A program made the translations under genes and the position numbers. This document shows, piece by piece, positions 17,699 through 27,007 of a DNA stretch of 64,000 nucleotides. Each line of letters starts with the position of its first letter. Position 1 is the first letter of the stretch. This DNA is from DASRBN01 sp035294305. GTDB taxonomy: Bacteria > Chloroflexota > Ktedonobacteria > Ktedonobacterales > Ktedonobacteraceae. Where the stretch lies: positions 1-64,000 of the forward strand of contig DATGLD010000039.1 in assembly GCA_035294305.1 (NCBI GenBank), in the 5' to 3' direction. Under the pieces are notes generated by a model, which was given only the letters and a program-made list of their open reading frames with translations, was not told the DNA's origin and ran no database searches.

Positions 17699-18505
17699 TC
17701 AGTCTGGTTGCCACCTATACTTCCTATAAATCCCCAATGTCTGCTGGTCTCCCGGAACATAGCTGACCATCGAATAGCTATTGATGCCTGTAAAAACGGT
17801 CGTCGCCGTGCGCAGCGTGACGCGGCCAAGCTCAGTGTGCTGTATCTGGAACACGAACGATGGGTCGGGGCGTCCTTCGGGATATGTTGCGGCGGCGATA
17901 CGACGAAATTCCGGCAAGGCGCGTAGTCGTTTCCACAACGCTTTATATTCGGGCAAATGTGTGATGGTGCGCGTATTATATTGAAAGTCGCTCACCAGGC
18001 GGCGGGCGAGATATTCCCAGCCCTGAAACAGGTGACGGCGGTTCGCGCCAAAGACGAGTTCCAGCAGGTGCAATTTCTCGCCGTGCATCGCCTCTTGTAT
18101 CTCTTGCTGCACCTCAAACAGCATAATCGCCGCATCGTTCCAGGAATGCAGGAACCACAACCGGTCAAGCGAATGCGCGGGGTACGAAGTATTGCGAACT
18201 AGCAACTGCGCCAGTTCACCGAAATCCAACAATGTGCTATCCGGCTGCGAATCCTCAACATAGCGTCCCGTTAAGCGAGTGTAAGCGTCATAGAGATAGC
18301 GCCGTTCCTCGCCTTTCAACTCCAGGGCGCGCGCAATATTGAGCGCGACATGCGGCGATGGATGGGTACGCATGCCCGCCTCAAGATGATAGATGTAAGT
18401 GCGCGAGAGGCGCGTGGCCTGCGCCAGTTGCCCTTGCGACATGCCGCGCTGCTGCCGGAATCGCGCCAGCAATTGCGCAAAATCAGATAGGTTACTTACT
18501 GTCAT
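17699..18505 (-). CDS. XRE-type regulator with MmyB-like ligand-binding domain
   Basis: I chose the ATG at 18503-18505 (MTVSNLSDFAQLL), which has AGGGA about 7 nt upstream. A TTG at 18532 would add 9 residues. The protein is then 268 residues long. The N-terminal HTH (about 5-65) has LARFRQQRGMSQGQLAQATR and SRTYIYHLEAGMRTHP. The rest (about 90-265) resembles the MmyB-like PAS-type domain: LDRLWFLHSWNDAAIMLFE, then NRRHLFQGWEYLARRLVSDF and LPEYKALWKRL. MmyB-type proteins sit near short-chain dehydrogenases or fatty-acid genes and may bind fatty acids. Here the divergent neighbour is the beta-oxidation operon starting at 18734, so it may control that operon (inference). Confidence 0.85.
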   Translation of the reverse strand: MTVSNLSDFAQLLARFRQQRGMSQGQLAQATRLSRTYIYHLEAGMRTHPSPHVALNIARALELKGEERRYLYDAYTRLTGRYVEDSQPDSTLLDFGELAQLLVRNTSYPAHSLDRLWFLHSWNDAAIMLFEVQQEIQEAMHGEKLHLLELVFGANRRHLFQGWEYLARRLVSDFQYNTRTITHLPEYKALWKRLRALPEFRRIAAATYPEGRPDPSFVFQIQHTELGRVTLRTATTVFTGINSYSMVSYVPGDQQTLGIYRKYRWQPD

Positions 18506-18648
18506 GTTTTTATCCCTGGGACGATGAATCAATCCAGAACGCCTATAGGGCTAGAAAAATATATCAGATGGTCAAATTTGTTAGCTACGCATCTATTATG
18601 CGCCAGGATTTGTTAGCTGGCAACATGTTATTCTGATACAAGGCTGGA

Positions 18649-18654
18649 TATAAT
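18649..18654 (+). promoter_or_regulatory. Possible -10 of the beta-oxidation operon
   Basis: GGATATAATTA contains a perfect TATAAT 80 nt before the fadD-like start. The -35 at 17 nt is poor (TGTTAT), which would suit an activated promoter or one controlled by the divergent MmyB-type regulator. Confidence 0.4.
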
Positions 18655-18733
18655 TAGGAAAAGGGTAGCTCTTGTCATTTTCTACTTTCTTGCGGAAAGA
18701 TGATGTGTAGCTCAGAGAGGAGCTATTGAAGCG

Positions 18734-20563
18734 ATGTCCGATCAATCTTCTGTAGTACATGGTTCCCAGGCGGAGAAAAAGGCCGCCGGCAATTCCGCGC
18801 GTCCCTGGTTACGCCACTATGAGCAAGGCGTTCCTGCCGAACTCGATATTCCTGACCGCCCGCTGACCTGGTTGCTGGATCAGACGGTCAGCAAGCATCC
18901 AGGCCATACCGCTTTTATCTACTATGGCACAAAGATCAGCTACGCCCTGTTTTCCTCGCTGGCGAATCGCTTTGCCACCGGCTTGCAGCGTCTGGGTATC
19001 AAGAAAGGCGACCGTGTGGCAATCGCGCTTCCTAACATTCCGCAATATGCCATCGCATTCTATGGCGCGTTGCGGGCCGGCGCGGTCGTTGTGCCCACTA
19101 ATCCATTGTATACTGAGCGCGAGATGCAGCATCAACTGGCTGATTCGGGCGCGCGCGTCATCGTAATGCTCGATATGTTCTATCCTGTCGTGCGAGCTAT
19201 TCGCGCGAATACTCCCCTTGAGCATATCATCATCGCCAGTCCCGCCGATTTCCTCCCACCGCTCTTGCGCAGGCTCTATCCCCTCACACAGCGCAAAGCG
19301 AAACATCCAGAACCGCGCCTGACCGCCAAAGAACTGCAAAACGATAAGATGTTGCTCGCGATGAGCAGCATGCTGGCATCACATGTCAAAAGTGGTATCG
19401 AGGTCTTCAACCTGCCCGTGCCATCTTCCGGCGATGATCTTGCCGTTCTGCAATATACCGGCGGCACGACAGGACTCTCCAAGGGCGCCATGCTGACGCA
19501 CCGCAACCTGCTGGCAAACGCGATGCAGACGCGCAGCTGGGAACCGAATGCGCAGGATGCCCATGAAATCACGCTCTGTGTCGCTCCATTCTTCCATTCC
19601 TATGGCCTGACCGTCGGCATGAACCTTTCGATTCGTGCCGCAGCCACCATGGTGCTGCTGCCGACATTCAAGGTGAAAGAGGTCGTCAAAACCATTCGCC
19701 GCTATCGTGCCACACAACTGCCGGGCATCCCGACCATGTATATCGCGATTATGCGCGAAGTTCTACATTCCGACCCTGCTGACGCGAAGCGTAGTCGCGA
19801 TAGCAGCGTTGCAGGGTCGCATTTCAAGGCAGGCAAAAATGTCGAGCACCTGCGCTCGATCAAATACTGTATCAGCGGCGCGTCCGCCCTACCCGCGCAG
19901 GTGCGCAAAGATTTCGAGGAGATGACCGGCGGCAAGCTGGTCGAGGGTTATGGATTGAGCGAGGCTGCCCCAGTCACGCACTGCAACCCTCTCAACGGCG
20001 ATATTCGCGAGGGCAGCGTAGGTCTTCCCCTGCCAGGCGTCGATGCCGCGATTATGAATCCTGAGACGGGCGAACTCCTGCCGGTGGGTGCAGAGGGCGA
20101 GATCGTCGTGAAAGGCCCCAACATCATGAAGGGCTACTGGAACCGCGCAGAGGAAACAGCCGCCATTTTCAAGAACGGCTGGATGCGCACCGGAGACATC
20201 GGCAAGATGGACGAAGAAGGCTACTTCTACATCCTGGACCGTGCCAAAGACCTGATTATCGCCAGCGGCTTCAATGTCTACCCACGCGAGGTTGAGGAAG
20301 TGCTGTTCATGCATCCCGCCGTGCAGGAAGCGGCGGTCATCGGCGTTCCCGATTCCTATCGCGGCGAAACGGTGGCGGCTTTCGTCGTGCTGAAGCCCGG
20401 CTTCGAGCCATCCGATGCCACGAAACAGGATATCCTGGCATTCTGCAAGAAAGAATTGACGGCATACAAAGTACCGAAAATAGTGGAATTTCGCGATAGC
20501 TTGCCCAAAACCCTGGTCGGGAAAGTATTGCGCAGAGAACTACGCGGAACCGTTAACCCGTAG
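18734..20563 (+). CDS. fadD: Long-chain fatty-acid-CoA ligase
   Basis: A 609-residue member of the ANL superfamily. Motifs: the P-loop-like YTGGTTGLSKGAMLTH (A3) near 240, GYGLSEAAPVTH (A5) near 410, GWMRTGDIGKMDEEGYFYIL (A7) near 485, DRAKDLIIASGFNVYPREVE (A8 hinge) near 500 and the PKTLVGKVLRREL lysine (A10) at the C-terminus. It activates fatty acids with ATP and CoA and feeds the acyl-CoA dehydrogenase encoded next. The start ATG has GAGGAG 11 nt upstream. Residues about 346-362 are encoded by an inverted repeat (see 19771-19819) that looks like an insertion in a surface loop. The gene leads the operon to 27004. Confidence 0.93.
   Translation: MSDQSSVVHGSQAEKKAAGNSARPWLRHYEQGVPAELDIPDRPLTWLLDQTVSKHPGHTAFIYYGTKISYALFSSLANRFATGLQRLGIKKGDRVAIALPNIPQYAIAFYGALRAGAVVVPTNPLYTEREMQHQLADSGARVIVMLDMFYPVVRAIRANTPLEHIIIASPADFLPPLLRRLYPLTQRKAKHPEPRLTAKELQNDKMLLAMSSMLASHVKSGIEVFNLPVPSSGDDLAVLQYTGGTTGLSKGAMLTHRNLLANAMQTRSWEPNAQDAHEITLCVAPFFHSYGLTVGMNLSIRAAATMVLLPTFKVKEVVKTIRRYRATQLPGIPTMYIAIMREVLHSDPADAKRSRDSSVAGSHFKAGKNVEHLRSIKYCISGASALPAQVRKDFEEMTGGKLVEGYGLSEAAPVTHCNPLNGDIREGSVGLPLPGVDAAIMNPETGELLPVGAEGEIVVKGPNIMKGYWNRAEETAAIFKNGWMRTGDIGKMDEEGYFYILDRAKDLIIASGFNVYPREVEEVLFMHPAVQEAAVIGVPDSYRGETVAAFVVLKPGFEPSDATKQDILAFCKKELTAYKVPKIVEFRDSLPKTLVGKVLRRELRGTVNP
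19771..19819. repeat. 49-nt inverted repeat inside fadD
   Basis: The arms CGACCCTGC (19771-19779) and GCAGGGTCG (19811-19819) are perfect complements. Inside them GCGA/TCGC and GCT/AGC pair further, giving an imperfect long hairpin. It encodes the in-frame segment SDPADAKRSRDSSVAGSHF, a polar loop between conserved ANL motifs. This looks like a REP-type element tolerated in the coding sequence. Confidence 0.65.
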
Positions 20564-20642
20564 GGGCCGATTGACCGGCTCGCGGGGATATATGACAACC
20601 TATAATCGGGCCCTACAAATCAAAACAGGAGAAGATCACCAT

Positions 20643-22427
20643 ATGTCAACAACCATAAAACCAACCGAGGCGGGGACCGCCTTTCTGACCTCGCCAGTAA
20701 GTGAGAGCGCGGACAGAATCTTTACGCTGGAGCAGCGCGACGAGGAGCAGCGCTGGATAGAAGAATCCGCCGCGACATTCGTTGAGCGCGAAGTGATGCC
20801 GAAGATCGAGGCCATTGACCACCAGGAACCGGGCCTGATGCCCAGTCTGCTGAAGAAGGCCGGCGAGCAGGGCCTGCTGAGCATCGATGTACCCGAAGCC
20901 TATGGCGGTGTAGAACTCGGACTGCTGGCCAGCGCGCTGGTTGGCTCGCAACTGCGCGAAGGTTCGTTCAGCACAGCCATCGGCGCGCATACGACCATCG
21001 GTACGCTGCCCATTGTCTTCTATGGCACCCAGGAGCAGAAACAGCGTTATTTGCCAAAACTGGCTACGGGAGATTGGATTGCCGCCTATGCGCTAACCGA
21101 ACCGGGTGTCGGTTCCGACGCCATGCACCTCTCCACGCGCGCAGAGCTTTCCGAGGATGGCAAATACTACATCCTCAACGGCACCAAGCAGTGGATCTCC
21201 AACGCCGGTTTCGCCGACGTGATGATTGCGTTCGCGCGCATCGGCAATGAGCGCCCCTCGGCTTTCATCGTCGAGACGAGCTGGCCGGGCGTCTCTACGG
21301 GGGCCGAAGAGCGCAAGATGGGCATCAAAGGCTCATCCACGCGCCAGGTCTACTTTGAGAACGCGAAGGTACCGGTAGAAAACCTGCTGGGCGAGATTCA
21401 CAAGGGCTACAAGATTGCGTTCAACATCCTCAACATCGGGCGTTTGAAACTGGGGGCCGGGGCCATCGGCGGCGCGCGCGCCGCATTAGGTCTGGCCGCG
21501 GCTTATACGACCGAGCGCAAGGCTTTCGGCAAATTTATCTCGGAATTCGGCATGATTAAGGAGAAGCTGGCACGCGTGGCCGCTCAGACCTACGCGGGGG
21601 AGAGCGAAGTCTTCCGTACCGCCGCCAACATCGAAAATGCGCGCCGCAGCGCGGGCGACAGCACCGAGGCAGCATTCAAAGCTATCGAAGAATATGCCAT
21701 CGAGGCCTCGATTGCCAAGGTGCATGGCAGCGAAGTGCTGGCCTTCGCCGTCGACGAGGGCGTGCAGATCTTTGGCGGTTATGGCTTCATGCAGGAATAT
21801 CCCATCGAGAAGGCTTACCGAGACGCGCGCATCCAGCGCATCTATGAAGGTACCAACGAGATCAACCGCCTGGTGGCCGCCGGAACATTATTCCGCCGTG
21901 TGCTGGCCGGCAAAATTCCCCTGATGGCGCTCTATCCAACTATTGAGGCGCGTGTCATATCAGGCCAGCCGCTCAATAGCGCGGGCGGGGAGATTCCCGC
22001 CGGGCTGCGCGATGCCGTCAACGCGCTGGAACGTGCCAAGGATGCGACCATTTACCTGGGCATGAAGGTTGCCATGAAGTACATGCAGTCGCTCGAGCAG
22101 GAAGAGGAATTCATCGAATACCTGGCGAATCTGTTGATCGACCTGTATGCCACCGACAGCGCGCTTGCCCGCGCAACACAGGCCGTGCGCCGCGGCGATG
22201 CCAATAGCGATACGCATGTGAAGCTGGCGCAACTCGCCACCTGGCTGGCCTTCGCGCGCATCCGCACCAACCTCGACCAGGTCATCATGACGAACCTGGA
22301 CGAAGAACAGGCGCAGCAAGAACTACCGCGTGTGCGCGCCTACACCGGCGACTACCTGCTCAACGGCGTAAAATTGCAGCGCGAAATCGCGGACCTGGTA
22401 GTGCAGAAGCAGGGGTATCCACTGTGA
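20643..22427 (+). CDS. fadE: Acyl-CoA dehydrogenase (VLCAD/ACAD9-like, with C-terminal extension)
   Basis: The start is the ATG at 20643, since AGGAG lies 11 nt before it. Earlier in-frame ATGs have no site. The 594-residue protein has the acyl-CoA dehydrogenase fold at about 30-420: EAYGGVELG, YALTEPGVGSDAMHLST (FAD/substrate loop), then GGYGFMQEYPIEKAYRDARI and the catalytic base in IYEGTNEINR. The extra C-terminal domain of about 170 residues is typical of the long-chain enzymes of B. subtilis FadE and human VLCAD type. It makes the trans-2-enoyl-CoA and passes electrons to ETF, whose genes are not in the window. It lies 79 nt after fadD in the same operon. Confidence 0.93.
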   Translation: MSTTIKPTEAGTAFLTSPVSESADRIFTLEQRDEEQRWIEESAATFVEREVMPKIEAIDHQEPGLMPSLLKKAGEQGLLSIDVPEAYGGVELGLLASALVGSQLREGSFSTAIGAHTTIGTLPIVFYGTQEQKQRYLPKLATGDWIAAYALTEPGVGSDAMHLSTRAELSEDGKYYILNGTKQWISNAGFADVMIAFARIGNERPSAFIVETSWPGVSTGAEERKMGIKGSSTRQVYFENAKVPVENLLGEIHKGYKIAFNILNIGRLKLGAGAIGGARAALGLAAAYTTERKAFGKFISEFGMIKEKLARVAAQTYAGESEVFRTAANIENARRSAGDSTEAAFKAIEEYAIEASIAKVHGSEVLAFAVDEGVQIFGGYGFMQEYPIEKAYRDARIQRIYEGTNEINRLVAAGTLFRRVLAGKIPLMALYPTIEARVISGQPLNSAGGEIPAGLRDAVNALERAKDATIYLGMKVAMKYMQSLEQEEEFIEYLANLLIDLYATDSALARATQAVRRGDANSDTHVKLAQLATWLAFARIRTNLDQVIMTNLDEEQAQQELPRVRAYTGDYLLNGVKLQREIADLVVQKQGYPL

Positions 22428-22439
22428 GGTGAAACCATC

Positions 22440-22814
22440 ATGCAAGTCGGCGATACTACCGCGTGGGAGCGCACCTTTATTGAAGACGATGTCCTCCAGT
22501 TTGGCCGCTTGACCGGCGACCAGGGCATCCATCACATGGAACGCGATGAGCAGGGACGGCTGCTGGTGCAGGGGCTACTGACGGCTTCGCTGCCTACGAA
22601 ATTAGGCGGCGACATGAACTACATCGCGCGCGAGATGAGCTTTGAGTTCCTGCGTCCCGTGTTTACAGGTGATACAATTCGATGCGAAGTGGTCATAACA
22701 CATCTCGAAAAGGCGGGTGGTCGCACCAACATGTCGGCTGAAGGAGTATGCCGCAACCAGCACGGCAAAGAGGTGCTGAGATTTAGCACGCAAGGCATTA
22801 TTCGTAACGTCTAA
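22440..22814 (+). CDS. MaoC-like (R)-specific enoyl-CoA hydratase / hot-dog protein
   Basis: The 124-residue single hot-dog-fold protein starts 12 nt after the fadE-like stop. It has VLQFGRLTGDQGIHHMERDE, matching the F-a-x-l-t-g-D-x-x-x-x-H signature of MaoC/PhaJ hydratases with their catalytic Asp/His pair, followed by VQGLLTASLPTKLGG and a FLRPVFTGDTIRCEV strand. It probably hydrates enoyl-CoA or edits intermediates in the pathway. A thioesterase role is less likely because of the hydratase Asp/His motif. Confidence 0.8.
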   Translation: MQVGDTTAWERTFIEDDVLQFGRLTGDQGIHHMERDEQGRLLVQGLLTASLPTKLGGDMNYIAREMSFEFLRPVFTGDTIRCEVVITHLEKAGGRTNMSAEGVCRNQHGKEVLRFSTQGIIRNV

Positions 22815-22847
22815 ATGTTATGTAACGTAAAGGCGTAGGGTGATCTT

Positions 22848-23330
22848 ATGGTCGTCAGCGTTTGCCCGGTAGATACCGTAGCCGCCCCGGTAGAAGATGT
22901 TTGGGAAATGCTCAACAGGCCCGCTCGTTATGGCGAATGGTGGGATGCTCGCGTTGAACGGGTAGAACCGGAAGGGCCCGCTACCCCCGGTCAACACATT
23001 TATATGACCAGTCCCGCACTTGGGAAGCGCTGGGACGTGAGATTTGTGGTCAAAATGGTCAATCCGAACAGGCACCAGATACAGTTTGACGTAACGCTCC
23101 CATTAGGTATTGTAGATCATGTAACCATCACTTGCACGCCCATCGATGGTAGATCGTGCCGCGTGCGATATGGTTGAGACTTCACCCTCCCGCCAGGATG
23201 GTTGGGCTGGTTGATCGAAAAGTTCGGAGCGCGTTCGCTCCACAAAGGCGTCGAAGATTCACTAGCACGGCTGAAATGTGCGGCAGAAGCAGCATATAAG
23301 CAGAAGCAAATCGTAAACCCGTCGTCCTAG
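22848..23330 (+). pseudogene. SRPBCC (START-like) protein interrupted by an in-frame TGA
   Basis: The frame opens at ATG 22848 (AGGGTGAT upstream) with a typical polyketide-cyclase/SRPBCC start: DTVAAPVEDVWEMLNRPARY and GEWWDARVERVEPEG. It then meets TGA at 23175-23177 directly after RVRYG. The same frame continues without further stops as DFTLPPGWLGWLIEKFGARS, HKGVEDSLARLKCAAEAAY and so on to TAG at 23328-23330, giving 160 codons in total. This is the expected length and supplies the C-terminal helix of the fold, which the 109-residue product would lack. A single TGG/CGA-to-TGA change, a sequencing error or UGA readthrough would explain it. It lies between the maoC and thiolase genes. Confidence 0.8.
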
Positions 23331-23332
23331 TA

Positions 23333-23380
23333 AGGGCGTACCCTGGGGGTCGCCTTCCAGGTTAGAGGGGTCGCCCTCCA
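23333..23380 (+). repeat. Interspersed repeat, one full and one half copy
   Basis: AGGGCGTACCCTGGGGGTCG then CCTTCCA at 23333-23359 is followed by a half copy AGGGGTCGCCCTCCA at 23365-23379. This is the same family as the 12890 cluster. It fills the space between the interrupted SRPBCC gene and the thiolase ribosome site. Confidence 0.65.
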
Positions 23381-23405
23381 ACCCGGCAAAAGGAGAAACA
23401 AAGCT

Positions 23406-24602
23406 ATGGCAGAAGCAGTTATTGTCAGCGCGGTACGTACACCAATCGGGCGCGCAAATAAGGGCGCTCTCAAGGATGTGCGCGCGGATGATCTTGCCGC
23501 AATCGCTGTCAGGGGCGCGCTTGATCGCGTTCCAAACCTTGATCGTTCACTGATAGAAGATGTGATTATCGGCTGCGCCTTTCCAGAGGGCGAGCAGGGT
23601 ATGAACGTGGCACGCCTGGTGGGGGCGCTGGCCGGCCTGCCGGAGACAGCAGCAGGCGTCACGGTCAATCGTTTCTGTGCCTCCAGCCTGCAGGCATTCA
23701 ACATGGCCGCGCAAAATATTATGCTGGACCTGGGCGATGCCTTCGTCGCGGGCGGCGTCGAAAGCATGTCGCGCGTACCCATGGGCGGGTTTAATCCCAG
23801 CTTCAATCCGCGCCTGATAAAGCCGCGCGACGGTGAAGAGGCGAAGATGCCCTACCCTCCCTGTGAACTGGAATATGGCTATTCCAGCTACATTCCGATG
23901 GGCATGACAGCAGAAAATCTGGCGCGGGAATATCACATCAGCCGCGAGGCTCAGGATGCATTCGCGCTGCGCAGCCACCGGCGAGCTATTGCCGCCACCG
24001 ACAACGGTATCTTCAAACGCGAGATCGTCCCCGTGCGCCTGCCCGATGGCAGGCTGATGGAAATCGATGAGGGGCCACGCCGCGATACTTCGCTTGAAAA
24101 GCTGGCCAGCCTCGAACCCGCCTTCATCAAGGGCGGCACAGTCACAGCAGGCAATTCCAGCCCGCTCAACGATGGGGCTTCCGCGGTCATATTGATGTCG
24201 GCTGAGAAGGCGCGAGAGCTGGGCATCCAGCCACTGGCACGCGTGATTACGATGGCGGTAGCTGGCGTGCGACCGGATATCATGGGCATCGGCCCCGTAC
24301 CGGCGATGAAGAAGGCATTGCAGCGCGCAGGCATGCAGTTGAGCGATATCGATATCATCGAACTCAACGAGGCTTTTGCCGCGCAGTCGCTGGCCGTGGT
24401 GCAGGCGATGGGCATTGATGAGGAGAAATTGAACCCGCATGGCGGCGCGATTGCTCTCGGCCATCCCCTGGGATGTTCCGGCGCGCGCCTGATCGCCACG
24501 CTGGTCAATGATTTGCAGACCGAGGATAAGACGACCGGGCTGGCCACGCTCTGCGTCGGCGGTGGTCAGGGCGTAGCGACCATCATTGAAAGGATAGCGT
24601 AG
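23406..24602 (+). CDS. fadA: Acetyl-CoA acyltransferase (thiolase)
   Basis: A 398-residue thiolase. The nucleophile is C91 in VNRFCASSLQAF, the NEAFAAQ loop is near residue 320, the H in GGAIALGHPLGCSGAR is near 350, and the second catalytic Cys lies in ATLCVGGGQG near the C-terminus. It cleaves 3-ketoacyl-CoA with CoA to release acetyl-CoA. AGGAG lies 9 nt before the ATG. Its stop is 2 nt before the start of the FadN-like gene, so the two subunits are translationally coupled, as for fadA and fadN in Bacillus. Confidence 0.95.
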   Translation: MAEAVIVSAVRTPIGRANKGALKDVRADDLAAIAVRGALDRVPNLDRSLIEDVIIGCAFPEGEQGMNVARLVGALAGLPETAAGVTVNRFCASSLQAFNMAAQNIMLDLGDAFVAGGVESMSRVPMGGFNPSFNPRLIKPRDGEEAKMPYPPCELEYGYSSYIPMGMTAENLAREYHISREAQDAFALRSHRRAIAATDNGIFKREIVPVRLPDGRLMEIDEGPRRDTSLEKLASLEPAFIKGGTVTAGNSSPLNDGASAVILMSAEKARELGIQPLARVITMAVAGVRPDIMGIGPVPAMKKALQRAGMQLSDIDIIELNEAFAAQSLAVVQAMGIDEEKLNPHGGAIALGHPLGCSGARLIATLVNDLQTEDKTTGLATLCVGGGQGVATIIERIA

Positions 24603-24604
24603 CC

Positions 24605-27004
24605 ATGCCATACCAGATTCGCCGGGCGGCAGTGCTGGGCGCGGGCGTGATGGGGGCAGCGATTGCCGCCCATCTCGCCAATGTGGGCATCCCCAGCCTG
24701 CTGCTCGATATCGTGCCGCCAGATGCCGGCAAGGATCGCGACAAAATAGCCCGCATGGGATTAGAGAAAGCCATCAACGCGCGACCCGCCGCATTTTACA
24801 GCAAGAAAGCCGCCAGACTCGTTACGGTCGGCAACATCGAAGACGACCTTGAAGAACTCGCCGATGTCGATTGGATCATCGAAGCGGTTGTTGAGCGCCT
24901 GGATATCAAACACAACCTCTATGTCCAGATCGAGCAGGTGCTGACTCCCGGCACCATTATCTCCTCCAATACGTCCGGCCTGCCTGCCCACTTGCTGACC
25001 GAGGGGCGCAGTGAAGATTTCCGGCGCAATTTCCTGATTACGCACTTTTTCAATCCCGTGCGCTACATGCGCCTGTTAGAGCTGGTTCCCGATGTCGATA
25101 CGTCCCCTGAACTGGTGCAGTTCATGCGGCGTTTCGGCACTGAAGTACTCGGCAAGGGCGTCGTGATCTGCAAAGATACACCCAATTTCATCGCCAACCG
25201 CATCGGTATTTACGGCTTTATGTCCGTGCTGAAGCGAGCCTTGAACGGGGGCTATTCCGTGGGCGAGGTCGATACCATCCTGGGGCCGGCGATGGGCCGT
25301 CCAAAATCGGCCGTCTTCCGCACCGCCGACCTGTCGGGATTGGATACGACTGTTCATGTCGCCGACAACCTCTATCAAAACGCGCCCAACGATGATCAGC
25401 GTGATATCTTCCTGATGCCGGATGTCGTGCGCGAAATGGTGCGCCGTGGCTGGCTCGGCGAGAAGAGCGGCCAGGGTTTCTACATGCGCATCAAGAATCC
25501 GGGCGGTGAATCGACGATCCTGGAATTGAACCTGCAAACGCTGGAATACGAGCCGCAGCAGAAGGTGCGTTACCCATCCATCGGTGACGCTCGCAACATT
25601 GAAGACCCGGCAAAGCGCATGCTGACCGTGCTGAATGGCGATGACCGCGCCGCGCAGCTGGCCCGCGAGACAACGGCGGACGCGCTGCTCTATGCCGCCA
25701 ACCGCGCCCAGGAAATTGCTAACAGTATTGTCGCCATTGACGAGGCCATGCGTTGGGGCTTCAATTTCGACCTGGGCAGCTTCGAGGTGTGGGATGCACT
25801 CCTGCAACATCCAGAGACGCTGGAGAAGGTCATGCAGGCGGGCGGTTATACAACATTGCCCGCGCTGGTACGCCGCGTCCAGACCGAAGGGCAGGGCACA
25901 TTCTACATAGGCGCGCCTGGAAATCGCCAATACTTCGATTTCGACACCGGCACGTATAAGCCTGTTCCCACGCCGGAGGGTGCTATCTCGCTTGCCGCTG
26001 CCAAAGCCGCGAACAAAGTGCTGCGCGATAATGGGTCAGCATCGTTGATCGATCTGGGTGATGGCATCGCCTGCATCGAGTTCCATACGAAGATGAACAC
26101 TATCGACGAGGGCATCATCGATATGCTGCGCTACGCGGTCGAGGAGGGCCAGAAGGAGTTTCGCGCCCTGGTGATCAACAACGATGCCCCAGACTTCTCA
26201 GCAGGCGCCAATGTCTTCCTGGTACTGATGGGAGCGCGGCAGGGCGAATGGAAGATGCTGGAGGGCGCGATTAATGGCCTTCAACAGGCTCACCAGATGC
26301 TCAAATATAGCCCGATTCCGGTTGTGGCCGCGCCAACGGGACGCGCCCTGGGCGGCGGTGCCGAGATTGTCATGCATGCCAACCATGTCCGCGCCTATGC
26401 TGAAACCTATATCGGCCTGGTTGAGGTCGGCGTGGGACTGGTTCCGGCCGGTGGTGGCTGCAAAGAAATGCTGTTGCGGCACGGAGCAAGCGTGGCAGAC
26501 CAGCTTGCCAAAAAGACTGGCGGGCCATTCACGCCCTCACGCCGCGCTTTCGAGATCATTTCTTTTGCCACTGTCTCTACCAGCGCGGCGGAGGCGCAGG
26601 AGCTTCATTTCCTGCGTAAGAGCGATACAATCACGGTCAACCGCGACCTGTTGCTGCGCGATGCCAAAGCGGATGCGCTGCGACTGGCTGAAGCGCGCGA
26701 GGCAGGCAACTGGCAGCCACCGGAGGCCCCCATGTTGTTATTGCCCGGGCCGGGAGCGCGCCTGGTCCTGGAGCAGCAGATCGAAAACCTGCTCATCACA
26801 GGCAAGATTAGCGAACACGATGCGATTATCGGCAATCACCTGGCGCGTGTCCTGACAGGAGGGGATTGCTCTCCCATCACGCCTGTCACAGAACAATATG
26901 TGCTTGACCTGGAGCGCGAGGCATTTCTGAGACTGGCCGGCATGGAAAAGACCCAGGAACGCATGCAGGCGATCTTGATGACCGGTAAGCCACTCAGAAA
27001 TTAA
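24605..27004 (+). CDS. fadN: 3-hydroxyacyl-CoA dehydrogenase / enoyl-CoA hydratase, FadN type
   Basis: A 799-residue fusion. The NAD-binding dehydrogenase comes first (AAVLGAGVMGAAIAAHLANV at about 8-27, then SSNTSGLPAHLL and THFFNPVRYMRLLELVP), with its C-terminal helical domains to about 420. The crotonase domain comes second (about 475-700: FSAGANVFLVLMGARQ and GRALGGGAEIVMHANHV). This order, opposite to E. coli FadB, is that of Bacillus FadN. It performs hydration and NAD-dependent oxidation in the beta-oxidation cycle. The gene ends the operon and is followed at once by a 35-bp hairpin. Confidence 0.93.
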   Translation: MPYQIRRAAVLGAGVMGAAIAAHLANVGIPSLLLDIVPPDAGKDRDKIARMGLEKAINARPAAFYSKKAARLVTVGNIEDDLEELADVDWIIEAVVERLDIKHNLYVQIEQVLTPGTIISSNTSGLPAHLLTEGRSEDFRRNFLITHFFNPVRYMRLLELVPDVDTSPELVQFMRRFGTEVLGKGVVICKDTPNFIANRIGIYGFMSVLKRALNGGYSVGEVDTILGPAMGRPKSAVFRTADLSGLDTTVHVADNLYQNAPNDDQRDIFLMPDVVREMVRRGWLGEKSGQGFYMRIKNPGGESTILELNLQTLEYEPQQKVRYPSIGDARNIEDPAKRMLTVLNGDDRAAQLARETTADALLYAANRAQEIANSIVAIDEAMRWGFNFDLGSFEVWDALLQHPETLEKVMQAGGYTTLPALVRRVQTEGQGTFYIGAPGNRQYFDFDTGTYKPVPTPEGAISLAAAKAANKVLRDNGSASLIDLGDGIACIEFHTKMNTIDEGIIDMLRYAVEEGQKEFRALVINNDAPDFSAGANVFLVLMGARQGEWKMLEGAINGLQQAHQMLKYSPIPVVAAPTGRALGGGAEIVMHANHVRAYAETYIGLVEVGVGLVPAGGGCKEMLLRHGASVADQLAKKTGGPFTPSRRAFEIISFATVSTSAAEAQELHFLRKSDTITVNRDLLLRDAKADALRLAEAREAGNWQPPEAPMLLLPGPGARLVLEQQIENLLITGKISEHDAIIGNHLARVLTGGDCSPITPVTEQYVLDLEREAFLRLAGMEKTQERMQAILMTGKPLRN

Positions 27005-27007
27005 GTG

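Noticed and set aside
23547..24611. 354-codon minus-strand frame opposite the thiolase
   Set aside because: It is antisense to a strongly conserved thiolase and contains no known motif.
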